From Nezara viridula (taxonomy: Eukaryota > Arthropoda > Insecta > Hemiptera > Pentatomidae), in NCBI GenBank assembly GCA_928085145.1, contig OV725082.1, forward strand, positions 49,597,249 to 49,661,248: a stretch of DNA of 64,000 nucleotides. The letters run 5' to 3'. The notes beneath the pieces were generated by a model. That model had not been told where the DNA came from, searched no databases, and saw only the letters and a program-made list of their open reading frames with translations. The position numbers were made by a program, and so were the translations under genes. Shown piece after piece: positions 42,000 through 54,429 of the stretch (positions are counted from its first letter, which is position 1; each line of letters begins with the position of its first letter).

Positions 42000-42985
42000 A
42001 AGTAGAGAACGGATATTCTCCGAATTTTTCACTAATAATAATAATCAAAACTAAATATAAAATTTATTATACTGGACTATAGGCAAAAAAAATGAAAATT
42101 ATAATTAAAAATGTTAAATAATATCACAACGCATTATAGCGCAAAATCAGGATTTAACAAATATTGGTACAAACTTTAGACGGAATGGGTTGAATTATTT
42201 AGCTTTATAAGAAAGCTATTTCTTTCCTTTTATTCAATTACAATAAAGAACCCTATAAATTTGTTCTATAATAAAAATTTAATATTTTTTTTTTAATTCT
42301 TTCCTTTTATTCAATTACAATAAAGATTCCTATAAATTTGTTCTATAATAAAAATATAATATATTTTTTAAAGATCCCTAGTTGAAACATGATGATTTCT
42401 CTGGAGTCTTATACATCACTGAATTGAGTGATGTAATAGAAGCTGTCTGAAAAACGAATATTTTACTTGGATATTCTATCATCAATCTAGAATTTCAATT
42501 AATAGCTGGTGATGTAAAAGTAATATAAAATATATGACTACATTTACAGACATATGGCATATGTGTTAACACAGTAATACTAATGATTCAGCATACTAAC
42601 CGTATAATAAACATTTCTTATTACTGAAGATATAAATATACTTCCGAATAATCTATACATTTCCTGACCACATAATATCGTAATTTAGTCGCTTCTATTC
42701 CACAAGAATGGCGTAATTCTTTCTAGGTTGTAAAGAAAAAGATCTTTTGAAAGAATATCAGAACATCGCGATATTAGGATCTATTGTATTGGTATGTATT
42801 GTTAAGGTCTCCAGAACTGACCGGAGATGGGAGTGTCCAGTTGGGGAAATGAGACACTCGGCGATGTCATATTCTTGTTTCGTCTCCTTCCTGATCTAAA
42901 TCAGGTAGTTGAATCTTCCAATTAACTAAATAATAACTATTTCCGTCATAATTTCTGCGATTTCATTTATATTAGGAGTTTTTAT
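42000..42985. other. Stretch with a small tandem duplication, otherwise nothing seen
   Basis: A unit of about 70 bp is repeated head-to-tail: 42,224-42,291 and 42,297-42,363 (CTTTCCTTTTATTCAATTAC, AATAAAGA, CCTATAAATTTGTTCTATAA). No gene or other repeat is recognised. Confidence 0.6.
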
Positions 42986-42989
42986 TGAT

Positions 42990-43876
42990 TACTAGCTTTA
43001 TCCGGCCACGTGCTGCTGTGGCTTAGCCTAGCAAAATGAAATAGAAAGCACATATAAGTATATTAATAGCAAAAGGCATCTGTCATTTTTAAAAAGTTGG
43101 AAAACAAATGTGTTCGTAAAATAGTTTCAATTTAAACTAATTCTAATGATTTTTTTCTCATTATTCAAATTGAATATTCATAATCATCTGAGTGAATACG
43201 CCGTCATTCATAATCATCAGAAACAGCCTAAGTTGAACTTATTAAACAAAAAAAAATTATTTAAAAAAACGTATAATAGTATTGACCTACATAAGGAGAA
43301 TCATATAACTTCTTCAAATGATAATTTCAATTACTTTAGTAATTATAAAATTTTCGAATAATCAATAAAAAAAATATTAAAAAATTCTTGCCGACCTTCG
43401 GTAGTGAGGAAGCAAAAGAAAACGGAATTTTCTGAAGAGAAAGCAGTAATTGTTTAAAACTCTATAACTCTGCAACGAACCGTCGGATTTCGATGATTTT
43501 TGTCTATTTTGTCAGCAATTTAGGAATGGGTATCATCAATAAAAAATTGTGCACTTTTTTAGTTATCGGCAAATAGAATATTGAATTCATCGTAATATTT
43601 GTCAGCTTGTTTTCGGGAAAATATGTTATACACATAAATTAAAAGGGTTTCAAGGGGAAGAGCTTTGAACAGAAAAACATTTACATTTTTATTTTTTTTA
43701 CATATATAAAATTATCGTAAGACAGAAGTACTATGCCAGAAACCTTCCCAGGAGTGTACGGAACAACTTCCCAAAGTTTCATGGCGATCGGATGAATGGT
43801 TTAGTAATGCACAAAGGACAAACAGACGGACAGACAGACATACATTCATTTTTATATATATAGATAGATATAGATG
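42990..43876 (+). repeat. Dispersed repeat ending in a (GACA)n / TATATAGAT terminus
   Basis: Begins TTACTAGCTTTATCCGGCCA, includes GGATTTCGATGATTTTTGTC and TTTCATGGCGATCGGATGAA, and ends with GGACAAACAGACGGACAGAC, then TTTTTATATATATAGATAGA. Such ends are common on abundant arthropod repeats of disputed class (RTE-related or Helitron-like). No protein is encoded; the frame at 43,146-43,361 is low complexity. The internal core is shared with the 13.2/62.6-kb and 53/56-kb repeats. Confidence 0.6.
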
Positions 43877-43879
43877 AAG

Positions 43880-44190
43880 TGAGTAAATACTTGTTGAGGT
43901 AAAATGTTTACAGTTTATTCATGTGGCGCGTGAACTAGCTGAGCGTACACGACCACTCCACCTTTTAAATAGATTTTCTTTCATTCTATCAAAAAAAGAA
44001 AAAGAAAGATATCTAGTTTTTGCTTTTAAACGTAGATTTTCTGCTTAAGCACTTCCGCCAGATCGGTATGAATATAACAGACAGCCCTGTATTTGTTTAT
44101 GTTTCTGTAAATGTGGTGTGATCTCTGAACTCTTTATAAATGTTCTTAATTGAGACATATTGGAATATTTCTCAATAAACAAATTTTTAA
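43880..44190 (+). mobile_element. LINE tail at the right end of an otherwise empty stretch
   Basis: 44,085-44,186 has TGTGGTGTGATCTCTGAACT, CTTAATTGAGACATATTGGA and ATATTTCTCAATAAAC, the family tail. To its left no feature is seen. Confidence 0.55.
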
Positions 44191-44421
44191 AAAAATATAT
44201 GCATATTCTTTACTATATAAAAACCTATCAAAGAATATTTGTGGTAGATTGTATATAAAATTATTTAATATAACAGTATAGAATAAATACTAGTATAACG
44301 TATAAAATTTTATACGATATATGGATTTTATTTAAGTTATTATATTTACCATATGTCAAGAACGATCAGTAATTATTAGAAAAAAGGTGTTTCTTAATAA
44401 ACGATTCCCTAATCCGGTGTT

Positions 44422-45010
44422 TTTAAAAAAAATTTTATTGAAATTTAGAACTGTAATAAATAAATACAACTTGTAAATATGAGCAAATCGAGTAAATACT
44501 AATGACATGAACAGATTTGTGGAGACACTACCCAATGATAGCACTCCATAAATAGTTCTAAGTAAGAAATCACTAGGCCATCTTCTTATCAGTTCAAGAA
44601 GCAAGGCTGGAAAAGAGTGGATTCGGATAAAATTGGAGTTTTTCTTGAAAGGATATATATTTTGCTTGGTCTAAATCAGCGACATATGGAACATTATGGC
44701 CCTTATGATTTGTTTTATCAGTGACAGAATACAGGGCATTAAAGATTTTACGAAGGATTTTGGATTGGATACAATAAGAATTCGATGGTTTGGTAGAGCT
44801 CCAAAGTTCAACTCCGTATGGCCATATAGGTCTTATTATCGACATGTAAATGGGTCTTTTATAATTAATTTAAAGTTTAGAGCGTTTGTCTAGTAACTGT
44901 TAGAGCAGCCGGAAAAGTCGAGCAGTCTACCAGTAGGAATCCTATGTAACCAATTTGTTCAACAGAGACAAGTGGAATGTTATTGAAGAATATTGTAGGA
45001 AAAGAATGTA
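44422..45010 (-). pseudogene. Jockey-like LINE ORF2 C-terminus
   Basis: Minus strand: RPIWPYGVELWSSTKPSN, then IQSKILRKIFNALYSVTDK, NVPYVADLDQAKYISF and, in the next frame, LIRRWPSDFLLRT, followed by a 3' UTR to TTTCAATAAAATTTTTTT at about 44,422. Upstream (44,880-45,010) another frame keeps the pre-domain (ELHSFPTIFFNNIPLVSV). It has several frameshifts. It is the same part of ORF2 as at 8.2 kb, from a related subfamily. Confidence 0.75.
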
Positions 45011-45073
45011 GTTCATTGAGAAAGAACTGTTATATCTGTATTTGGTATTTATAGTAACTATTTATACGATATT

Positions 45074-45112
<39 letters not shown>
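45074..45112. repeat. (TA)n microsatellite
   Basis: About 19 TA units after TTTGTTTTA. Confidence 0.9.
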
Positions 45113-45114
45113 AG

Positions 45115-45690
45115 ATTTATTGCAATAATTGAGAAAATTAAACTCATTTCAATAGTATAAATATTTATACTAGAAATTATCGAAAACTCTATTTGGCCAA
45201 GTTTTATTTATATTTTATCAAGCTAAGCTGATGTAATGAGAAAACCGACTACGAAAAGCTCAAAGTACCTCTGCAACGTATGAGTCTAATTTAAGTCCTG
45301 AAATATGAATTAACTTAGCCGCGGTGCGTGGGGCTATTCAGGCTTCATAATAATTAAACAGCACATTCATTAAGCAGGCTTCTGGCCGCGTACTCGTTGT
45401 AGCTCCGAATTAGTAAGTTAACTCCTATCCCTTTCGACCGAGCACAAGATCTAAAAAGATCTACAAGAATTATATTTTAATAATTTTATCTGATTTAAGT
45501 CCCCGATGATGAAATATATATTTTTTTTATTTATACCCAATTTTCAAAGTAGATGAAAATTAATTTTCTTCCAACAAAATTTAAAAGTTTCAATGCCTGC
45601 TTTCCAAGATGAAAAGCGTGGGTAATCCACTCAAAATCAGTGCGATACGAAATAAATAAAAAACTAAGATGTGTGAAAACATCAACAAGG
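45115..45690. other. Unassigned stretch with a CpG-rich, non-repetitive block
   Basis: At about 45,240-45,470 the sequence is balanced in composition (GAATTAACTTAGCCGCGGTG, GGCCGCGTACTCGTTGTAGC), has no long frame, and matches no other part of the window. It may be conserved non-coding DNA. Confidence 0.3.
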
Positions 45691-45692
45691 CG

Positions 45693-46352
45693 AGATTAAT
45701 AATATGAAATATAAATAATAGCTCATTATAAAGAGAATGAAATGCTGAAAATTTCTCTCCCATGTGCAGGTTCGATTTTTAGTTTCTGAGATATTTTAAG
45801 CGCACAGTGGGAAGAATAATGGAAAACTAAAGCGATATCGGCTATTTTTTTTTTTTTTTAGTTGAATTATTTAATAAAAACAGTGAGAAATATATATTAT
45901 GCCAACTGAAAATATTCTCGAGAACTACAACTCTACAAGGTATCAATAAAACAGTTTGCCTAATTTTTGGTGTTATTAAAAAAAAAAAAATAAGCCAACG
46001 TCGCGAGTTTTCTCCTTACTTGTCTCATTGTGCGGGCTTGCGTTAAAATACAATTTTGAATAATATTCTGTAACAGAGACCATGAAATGCTAAACAATTT
46101 CTTCACTTACAGTTTGCAGGTCCGACTTATAGTTTCTGAGATACTTTAATCCATATGTGTAATAAAACTCGTAATTATTTGGTTTTCGACACTGTTTTTT
46201 CTCTTTTCGCCTCTAACGCGGCGTCGCATTAAGATCCAGTTTTTAATAATAGCTCATTACAGCGAATATTTCTCTCGCTAACGTCTGATAAACGTAGTAT
46301 TTTCACTTTTTCAGATATTTTAATCCATATACAAAAATACTTTAATTGGTCG
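45693..46352 (+). repeat. Degenerate satellite, about 175-bp monomer
   Basis: The block AATAATAGCTCATTA occurs at about 45,716 and 46,245. The block TTTCTGAGATATTTTAA and its variants occurs at about 45,782, 46,132 and 46,312, spaced by about 350 and 180 bp, multiples of one monomer. GAATGAAATGCTGAAAATTT / CATGAAATGCTAAACAATTT precede it. A further monomer between 45,870 and 46,000 is heavily decayed. Confidence 0.6.
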
Positions 46353-46354
46353 AC

Positions 46355-46940
46355 TCAAAAAACCTAAAAAAGGAAGTTGAGATCTATTAATGTTGAAGTT
46401 CGATGTCTTTCGGATGTCTTTCTCGGTCAAACGCAACTCAAGATTGCTTTAAGAATGCATTTATTTACTTTCCGGAAGTATGCAATGTAGGTCTCTGAGG
46501 TGCGGAATGTACCTGAAAGAGCCTTAACGTGTAGTGGAAAGCAAAAGACTAGTTTACTCAGTTTCAATATTTATAGACGTCAGCATTACTAACAAACTAC
46601 CAATGTGTTTCTTTTGAACTACAAGTGCATTTCGTTCCTTAGGACTGATTAAGTTACTTTCTCATTCGTTATTTTCTATTTTAGGTAAATTTTTTTTCAT
46701 GTTAACATACTTAGTTTTTTAAGTATTGACAGTTTATATCATAGATGGAGAAACTTTTTACCTTTAGAGGTCACATTAAGGTTAAGGGAGTGTTAACGGG
46801 AGTCACAATTTTTCATATTTTAATGATCTTATTTTTATTTGTCACTAAATACCCCCATATACATATATTCAACTCAATTGTTTTGATTTTTTCGTAATCT
46901 AGAGAATTAAATATTAAATAATTCTATGCTAGATTAATAA
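46355..46940. other. Stretch with no gene seen
   Basis: No supported frame or recognised repeat. Confidence 0.5.
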
Positions 46941-46944
46941 ATAC

Positions 46945-47371
46945 CTCCACTAAACCATCAAATTCCTCTCGTATCCAATCCTTACAATCCAGGAATCCTT
47001 TTAAAAACCTCAATGCTCCTTACTTTGTCACAAATAAAATAATCCATAGTGACCTTAATGTTCCACATGTTTCCGATTTGGCCCAATCAAGATACTTATC
47101 CTTCCATAATAAACTCCATAACCATCCGAATCCTCTCGTTTATAACCTTGCTTCCTAATCGATTCCTGATAACAAACCCTCCGAGGCGTTTGAAAAGAAG
47201 ATGGCCTCGTGATCTCCTTATATAGAAATATTATCAGAGTGCTACCAGTGGGTAGTCTCTCAACAAGTGTTTTGAAGTGATTATATTCTTGTGTATACAT
47301 TTACTTGATGTATTTATATTGCAATACGGTTGTAAATACAGTATCTTGAATAAACAGTTAAAAAAAAAAAG
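46945..47371 (+). mobile_element. Jockey-like LINE 3' end (ORF2 C-terminus plus UTR)
   Basis: AAATTCCTCTCGTATCCAAT, TTTGTCACAAATAAAATAAT, AACCATCCGAATCCTCTCG, CCTCCGAGGCGTTTGAAAAG and AAGATGGCCTCGTGATCTCC correspond to the 'RIQSLQS...NPP.RLKRRWPRDLL' end. The UTR continues to TGTAAATACAGTATCTTG and poly-A at 47,361-47,371. Broken by small indels. Confidence 0.75.
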
Positions 47372-47374
47372 TTC

Positions 47375-48190
47375 AGTATTTTAAGGTCATATTGCTCTAA
47401 AATATATAATGATATAAAATATACATATCATTAAGTAACTTGAGCCATTAAAATTAAATTTTAATTGATTTGTTCTCTAAAAAATCGTTCCAAACCAATT
47501 TATTGTCAAGCTGAATAATCTAATTGTTGCTTTGTCGTAATTGGTTAAACATTGCAAAAAAATATATATTTAAGTACGTTTTCCAACAGTATTAAATATG
47601 CATTACCTATAATTTTCATATTTTAGCTGCTAATACACATTTTATTATTAATTATTCTCAATATTTTATATCAAAATTCCATTCATTCACATAGGATAGT
47701 ACACAATTTACATCTTTTTTTTATGAATAAATATTATTTAATTAAATTATTAGACATATATTAATAGGATTAAGCAATGTTCCAAATTTAACAGATAAGC
47801 CTCCAGTTGCTTCCTACAAACCAATGGGAGGTGTGCTTGTTTCTGAGAACATTGATGAATTGGTTCTTGGAATTATTAGGACCCCTTCAGAATATATAGG
47901 ACAAGCTCATGAGCATGTCCTATCAAACACGTGAGCGCAAGGCAGCAGGGGTCTTGTCAAAGGAGCTGGAATTAACGGCAAAGCTCAATTGTAAACCGTT
48001 TATAACACCTTGAACATTGCATGAGCACAGCACACTTTTAAATCGTATTATCCCATACATCGGTTCAGTTTCGTATCCAGGATTTAATTTTTTTTTTTTT
48101 TTTTTTGTGGGTTAGGGTTCATCTTAACAACGGTAAATCGATAAATACTCTGGAAGAAATGGAAATAAACTATATAAAATAATATTTAAG
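47375..48190. other. Stretch with no gene seen
   Basis: A+T-rich. A poly-T of 18 lies at about 48,089. A G+C-richer piece at 47,800-48,000 shows no convincing frame. Confidence 0.45.
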
Positions 48191-48194
48191 TGGT

Positions 48195-48608
48195 ACTTTT
48201 GGGGCTCTACAAAAATATCAAATTCTTTCCGTATCCAATCCTTACAATCCAAAATCCTCCGAAAAATCCTAAATGTTCCTTATTATGTAACAAATAAAAT
48301 TATCCATAAAAACCTTAACATTCCTCTTGTTGGTGGTAACACTATATATACCTCTTTTAATTCCAAACTCTTTGGTCACCCCTCTAGTTTGTAACCTTTC
48401 ATTCAATACCATTTCTGACAACCCTCCGAGGCGTCTGAAAAGAAGATGGTCAAGGAACCTCCTAAATTAATTTATCTTTGAAGTGCGGTAGCCAATGGGT
48501 AGCTTCTTCACAAGTATCTTCATGATACATATTCCCATAGCAGGAGTAACTGGTTGTATATATGTTTACAGTTGTAAATTTCAATAAAATAATAATAATA
48601 AAAAAAAG
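48195..48608 (+). mobile_element. Jockey-like LINE 3' end
   Basis: Parallels 46.95-47.37 kb: TTTCCGTATCCAATCCTTAC, AACAAATAAAATTATCCATA, AACCCTCCGAGGCGTCTGA, AAAGAAGATGGTCAAGGAAC, ending TTTCAATAAAATAATAATAA and poly-A. Confidence 0.75.
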
Positions 48609-48624
48609 TGGTACTTAAAGAACA

Positions 48625-48832
48625 GGGGGCGGGGTGGCAGAATGGGCTAACGTGTATGCACAGCACCATAATTTGCCTGGCAACCAGATATCCGAAGTTA
48701 GGAGATTAAAACAAGTAAGAGTTCGTGTCCCGGTGGCCCGGAGGTGATTTTAAATTCCCCATCCCCACTCTCCGGCCCGGGAAAATCCCGTATAGCCTAA
48801 AAGGCGAGGTTGGAATAAACAAGAAAAAAAAT
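48625..48832 (+). mobile_element. tRNA-derived SINE, family A, second good copy
   Basis: A-box-like TGGCAGAATGGG at 48,635-48,646 and B-box-like GTTCGTGTC at about 48,721. The body GGCCCGGGAAAATCCCGTAT and GCCTAAAAGGCGAGGT matches 33.26-33.49 kb. A CTTAAAG flank at 48,614-48,620 and 48,833-48,839 is a likely short target duplication. It sits directly after a Jockey poly-A. Confidence 0.85.
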
Positions 48833-48844
48833 CTTAAAGGCCAA

Positions 48845-51800
48845 GTATAAAAAAAAAAATCAGTGTTTACAGAGACATAGGGAAAAATATTACTTTAGGG
48901 TTATGAATATGTTTGTTATGATTTTTCTTGACACCGTGGATAAATTTAGAAGCTGAAGCGGATGCTTTATAAATTAAAGTAATGATTTGATTGTTTAAGT
49001 ATTTCACTCAAATACCTCATAGAAACACATATAAATCAAGATTTTTTTTTTCATTTTGTTGTGCTTCTGCCCGAAAGTCCTCACTCCCCTTCAGCTGACT
49101 AAGTGACTGAGTACCCCTACAAACTTGGAATAAACACGGGCTAATAATAATAATCTTGGCCAGTCATACGTCATGTCATAGAAATAGCGCAAGATAGAAT
49201 AATTTAAACTATAGGTTTAGAGTTAAAAAGTTGAAGCGGGCTAAAAAACAATAGAAATTCACATTCCAATATAGCAACAAGGGGTTATGAAAAAGAAGTG
49301 CTACGTATTGAACCTAGCGGGTAGTAATCTTTTAAAACTAATATGGTCTGCGGAAGACAAAGTTGAATGAAACCGACTTCTTACATCGAAAACAGTGTCA
49401 AGGAGGAGAGAGCAGGTAGATATGAACCGACCTGTACCTGGACTCTGGGGAGGGCCTGTACTCGTGGCTAGTAACGAGTTAAGTAACTGGTTCTTTTTAA
49501 GGTGTTACCTGTTATTGTGAAGTAATAGGGTGAAGTTAAGAACCAATGAAAACCATCCTTGCTCCACCCTGAGTATTTCTATAAAATCTCCCGAAAAGTA
49601 AGAAGAGAGGTCTTATGTTGATTTTCGGCCTTGAGGATAGGTCTTATGTTTTCTTCCGGGTTGAGGACTGAAGCCTTGGCCCTGCATAGACTATGAAGAT
49701 GGGATCCTGACTGTTTTAGGGCCTGGGCTTGACGAGATGATCTCGGATCAGCAGATGCAGCGATGAAATTTACTAACTACACCACTTCACGTATCATAAT
49801 AGCTATGTTGTAATTCCCAATCCTTATGTTAAAATATTTCATGGCAATAATTTTCAAAACAGTCCATCTGAAATCAGACCTTCACAGGTAATTACTAAAT
49901 TCTTTGAATCATGTATTTAGACTTTAGATTGATTGCGTTGATGAAATAGTAAATTAATATATTTTCTTAAAGAGAATTTAATATCAAACAACTTTCTTCC
50001 TTATGGCTTTTTAGTGAAATGAAAAGATAAAGATTTGGCGAGTCAAATAATGATAAAAATGCGATGTAAAATTTTTTTTTCTAAATTAGTGATTTACGAG
50101 GACGGATATCACGGTAACTATTGAATATAGCGAAAAAAACTAAGATAAACATTTCTATTGAAAATTTTGTCAGCTTTAATTTCATATGTGATATTATTAT
50201 AGAAAGAAGCAACATTATTATCATAGTTTCACTGGTATAAGCGAAAAACCGAAAACATTCAAACTTTTTGAATCGTAAATTCAATTTTTCGACTTGAAAT
50301 CAACGGGTATGGGGTAACTGACTATTATTTCATGTCTTAAGACTGTAAATAGTATAAATTGAAAGAATTTTTAACTTTATATACCTATAAGCCTACATAT
50401 ACGCTATCAACCTATGTAGGATCTCAATCTTCACGTTGCCGCCATTTTGTATTTCAACGGCTACATGCTGGCAGACGTGCATTTTTCTCATCAGGCCTGT
50501 GGATATGATCAATTTATAAGGACAAACTTAGTATGAAATATGACACCTTTTTTGCTACGGGCTCCAGGACTATTACTTATTTTGTTTTTACACTTAGTAT
50601 ATAAATTATAAAATAAATTTATTTAAATGGTCATTATAATTCTAGATAGATTTTTTAAAATTATTTATATGTTTTAATAGAGAGAATAAACACTTTATTT
50701 TTCTTAGTGAGAAGAATTGTTTAAAAATATGTTATAAGATTTTTTATTGTGAAAATCAAGTAGTGGAAAGAGTCGATGAAATTTCTAAGAAGAAAGATTA
50801 TCGTTTTCCATCGCCGAAATCATCATTTCTCGCATTCAGCACATTATTTTGGGCAGTTCTTTCTTATCAGCCCCACCCCGCAGCATCTGGTAACTGTACT
50901 CAACTCCAATGGCTTGTCATTTTTTATCTCTGTATTTTGGCAACAAGATAAGGTGTAAGTTATGAAATCAAAATCTTCATATAGGTTCTGAACACTGCCT
51001 AACTCAATTACTTTTCCTACCTTATAAGAGGTTCAAAAAAATTCATAATTTAATTCCTAATGTCCTTTTTATAATTAATGGTATATTTCAACCTTAAAAT
51101 ATCTTCACAACTTAGTTTCACAAGGCAGTTTTACAATTTAAATGAAAAAATATATATTTGTCGACCAACATTATACCATATTTAGTATTTAAAAGAAAAA
51201 AATTAACTGTGTACTATATTAGTAATAACGGACATGTTAATTTAGAGATTCGTCTTTATTTATACAATTAATGCAATACTTAAAGACAACGTATATAAGG
51301 TTTGAATGTTACTAATCCATATATTATATATATAAAAAATAAATGAATAAATAAAAAAATAATTTTAAAAAATTCGAAATAAGATAAATCATTAAAAGTA
51401 AATTAATAACTATATATAAGATAGCTAAATTATAATATATCAAATCTTTTAAATTCACCTAAAACGCATAGTGAATAAATTTTTACTAATATATAAAATA
51501 TATTCGTTGACCACGTGGGCAAAGTAAAAAAAAAAATCCATTCCTACCCTCAACTGATTTTTTTTTAAATGTAAACACGGGTTTTTCAAAATCACAATTA
51601 AAATAAAAATAATTTAAGCTGAAAAAATTCTCGGTCTACCCGTTAGACGTTAATATCGCTTTGGACAGCTTTTAAGAATTCGTTTACTATCCCAGTCAAC
51701 AATTTCACAAGCCCGTGAAACCAACGTGATGTAGTGACTTCAATCATATTGACCTGTTAAATATCCTCAAATCACCCAATAAAAATATCAAATACACACA

Positions 51801-52670
51801 TATATCAAATGTACAATAAAAAATGAAAAATAAAATAAAATTGTATAGACTTTTTTCTATTCAAAATGAATTTGTTTTGTAAATAGAGAATGGAAATATA
51901 TAAAATTTAATTTAAAAAAAAAATGATTTTACATTATTAATATGACGTTGCCAATTCCAATTTTTGGTTGTATGAATCGAAATGACAAATCCTATATATG
52001 AAAAAAAACAACAGAAAAACTATATCGCTTATTCCGGAACAAATTCGATAAAACGTCATAGAAGAGTGATTTCATGACGAAATGAATAACTTCCTCAGAC
52101 TTCATAGAATAACCAATAAGGCGGAACCAAGGACAACGCTTCTTCATCAGGACATCCTCTAGATAATTATATCAAGTGGTAACAACAATGGGATGATAAC
52201 ATCTGCAACCGGAGGCTCGCTATGGTAATAGCGTTGATGAAGAGGATCACGAAGATGCTAATCAGGAGCCAGTAAACAACTTAAAGGTCACGACTACACA
52301 CGTAATTGCGGTTGTCAAGTTCACTAGCCAACGTTACCGACGACAAATTAACATATGTCGATCAACATGATACCTCATTAATAAATCATTTGAGCTAAAT
52401 GACAACCAGATTGACACACAAAATCCGAAATTGATCTACTCATACTAACTTAATAATTAATACTAAAAAAATTTATTATTCTGTAAAAAAAAATTAGCCA
52501 ACTACAGCTTGTTGACAAGCCATAGAAAACAAAGTAGCAATTACTTCCTATAGATTTCGAAGAATGCAGCAGCTGTATAACCTTCCTTTCCATCCTAATT
52601 GCTCATGTAAAAAAAAATTAAAAAATCTGATTAAACTTAATAAGAATTCAATTTCGCTTACAAAGAAAAA
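48845..52670. other. Long stretch without a supported gene
   Basis: No repeat of the window is recognised in it. 49,370-49,780 is G+C-richer with a TATAAAATC box near 49,581 and could be a solo LTR, but no TG..CA boundaries or duplication are evident. 50,763-50,951 is open in two plus-strand frames without motifs. 52,080-52,340 has balanced composition with partly open frames on both strands (plus: NSVDEEDHEDANQEPVNNLK), unrecognised. The rest is A+T-rich. Confidence 0.4.
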
Positions 52671-52674
52671 TATC

Positions 52675-53893
52675 TGGTGTGTCCACTCACACGACTTTCC
52701 TACCTATTTCAGAAAAGTTTTTATATCTTTACATATGTTCATGAAGAAACAAAAAAGAATTGAACTAGATTTATTTTCCTGAAAATCGAACAAACAAAAG
52801 ATTTGAGTATGATTTATTTGATAAACTAAAGCAATGTAAACCGGCTTAAGGTAGATCAGTGTAAAAATTTCAATACTCACTAATATTGCTGATCGAAAAC
52901 TTTTTGCCATGGCTTAGTATTGTCAAACAATAATTTCTCTTAAAAGTAGAGGAAATAGTGAAGCTTGTGTGATGCGGGTAACAGATTTCCTTATTTTCGC
53001 TTAGTCATCGTTTTTCTCTGATTCACCCCATTCTGACACGTTTTTATATCTTTACATATGTTCATGAAGAAACGAAAAAGAATTGAACTAGATTTATTTT
53101 CCTGAAAATCGAACAAACAAAAGATTTGAGTATGATTTATTTGATAAACTAATGCAATGTAAACCGGCTTAAGGTAAATCAGTGTAAACATTTCAATACT
53201 CACTAATATTGCTGATCGAAAACTTTTTGCCATAGCTTAGTATTGTCAAACAATAATTTCTCTTAAAAGTAGAGGAAATAGTGATAAAAGTAGACTCAGG
53301 GGACTCAGAAACGTATAGATCCGTGGAAAACCGCATATCGGAAATTTGACCCGATTGCAATACTATCCTTACCTAGTATAGGTAGGAAAGTAATAAGTTA
53401 AAAAATGTGTAAAAATTAGAATAATCTGTATCATCGCTAATACTGGTTCGATTCCGATGATTTGTTTTTGTTTTGTTGGTAGTTTAATTACCTTTAAAAA
53501 GTTTTATTAAAAAATTTTTCCTTATAATAAATACTTAGGGAGTTAGGCCCCAAAACATTTTTCTTTTCTTTGTAACTTTTTTTCTTGACTTTTTTCGGAA
53601 ATTTAGTCTATATACGAAAACTGAAAGGACAATGATCAGAACATCATAGGAAATTTTCATCAAAATCTTTAGAGCCGTTTTCGGGCTACAGTCCATAGAA
53701 AAACATGTTTTTCATTTATTGAGCGCAAGCTATTGCGCATGGAGCACCGGTTTCTGTCACAGGCATCAGTAGTCAAAACCCTACAAAATAAAAAAAGAAG
53801 CAACAAAATCGGTTCAGTAGTTCCCTAGAAAATCTTGGCACAGACAGACAGGCCAATGGCTAAAAATGTGTTTTTCGGACTCAGGGGGCTCTT
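52675..53893 (+). repeat. Scrambled copy of a 0.94-kb dispersed repeat
   Basis: With the copy at 56.17-57.13 kb taken as order A-B-C-D, this locus reads A (52,675-53,037), a second partial A (53,041-53,285), D (53,290-53,393, ending CTTACCTAGTATAGGTAGGA) and then B-C (53,395-53,890, from ATTCCGATGATTTG to GTTTTTCGGACTCAGGGGGC). The two A segments are nearly identical, including 60-80-codon minus-strand frames that are therefore repeat artefacts and not genes. Confidence 0.75.
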
Positions 53894-54117
53894 ATTAAAT
53901 TTTTTTTATGACAGCTAATTTAAGTTATCAGAAACATATTTCTGGTAGCTATTAATTTCGTAGAACAACGTAAAAATGGTGCCGTAATGATGCATTACTG
54001 AAACGACAGGGGACCTGTAATAAACATTGCCTCGAGAAAGAGAGCGTGAATTCGAACACACATACTCAAAGTTGTCTGCGTTGGATGCCATAGAATGAAG
54101 TGAACTCGTTGTTTTTT

Positions 54118-54325
54118 TTTTTGTCCTGATGATCCCTCAATTGGTGAAACCTTGGCAGCTTAATTGGTTCTTTACTTATATTTTTTTTCTTTTTCTTTAT
54201 TATTTCTATGTTAGTTATTAATTGTATGTACATATTGTGTAAATGATTCATGAAGCCTTAATATTAATGCCCTTTAACGTGGCAGAATGTATTAATATTC
54301 AATAAAAAAACAAATAAAAAATAAA
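54118..54325 (+). mobile_element. LINE tail
   Basis: GATGATCCCTCAATTGGTGA, ATTGTATGTACATATTGTGT, AACGTGGCAGAATGTATTAA and ATTCAATAAAAAAACAAATA form a diverged version of the family tail ending in AATAAAA runs. Confidence 0.45.
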
Positions 54326-54429
54326 AAATCATAACATATCTTATAACATAGAGACACTGGACATGGACCCATTAGTCGGAAGATATTATTTTTTCCTCCT
54401 ATCTCTTTCACGCCATAGAGACTACCATT

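Noticed and set aside
49370..49780. Possible solo LTR with TATAAAATC
   Set aside because: No TG...CA ends, no target duplication and no second copy were found by eye.
52704..53233. Two near-identical 68-80-codon minus-strand frames beginning MAKSFRSAILV
   Set aside because: They are duplicate segments of one non-coding repeat; the homologous segment at 56.2-56.5 kb has no such frame.
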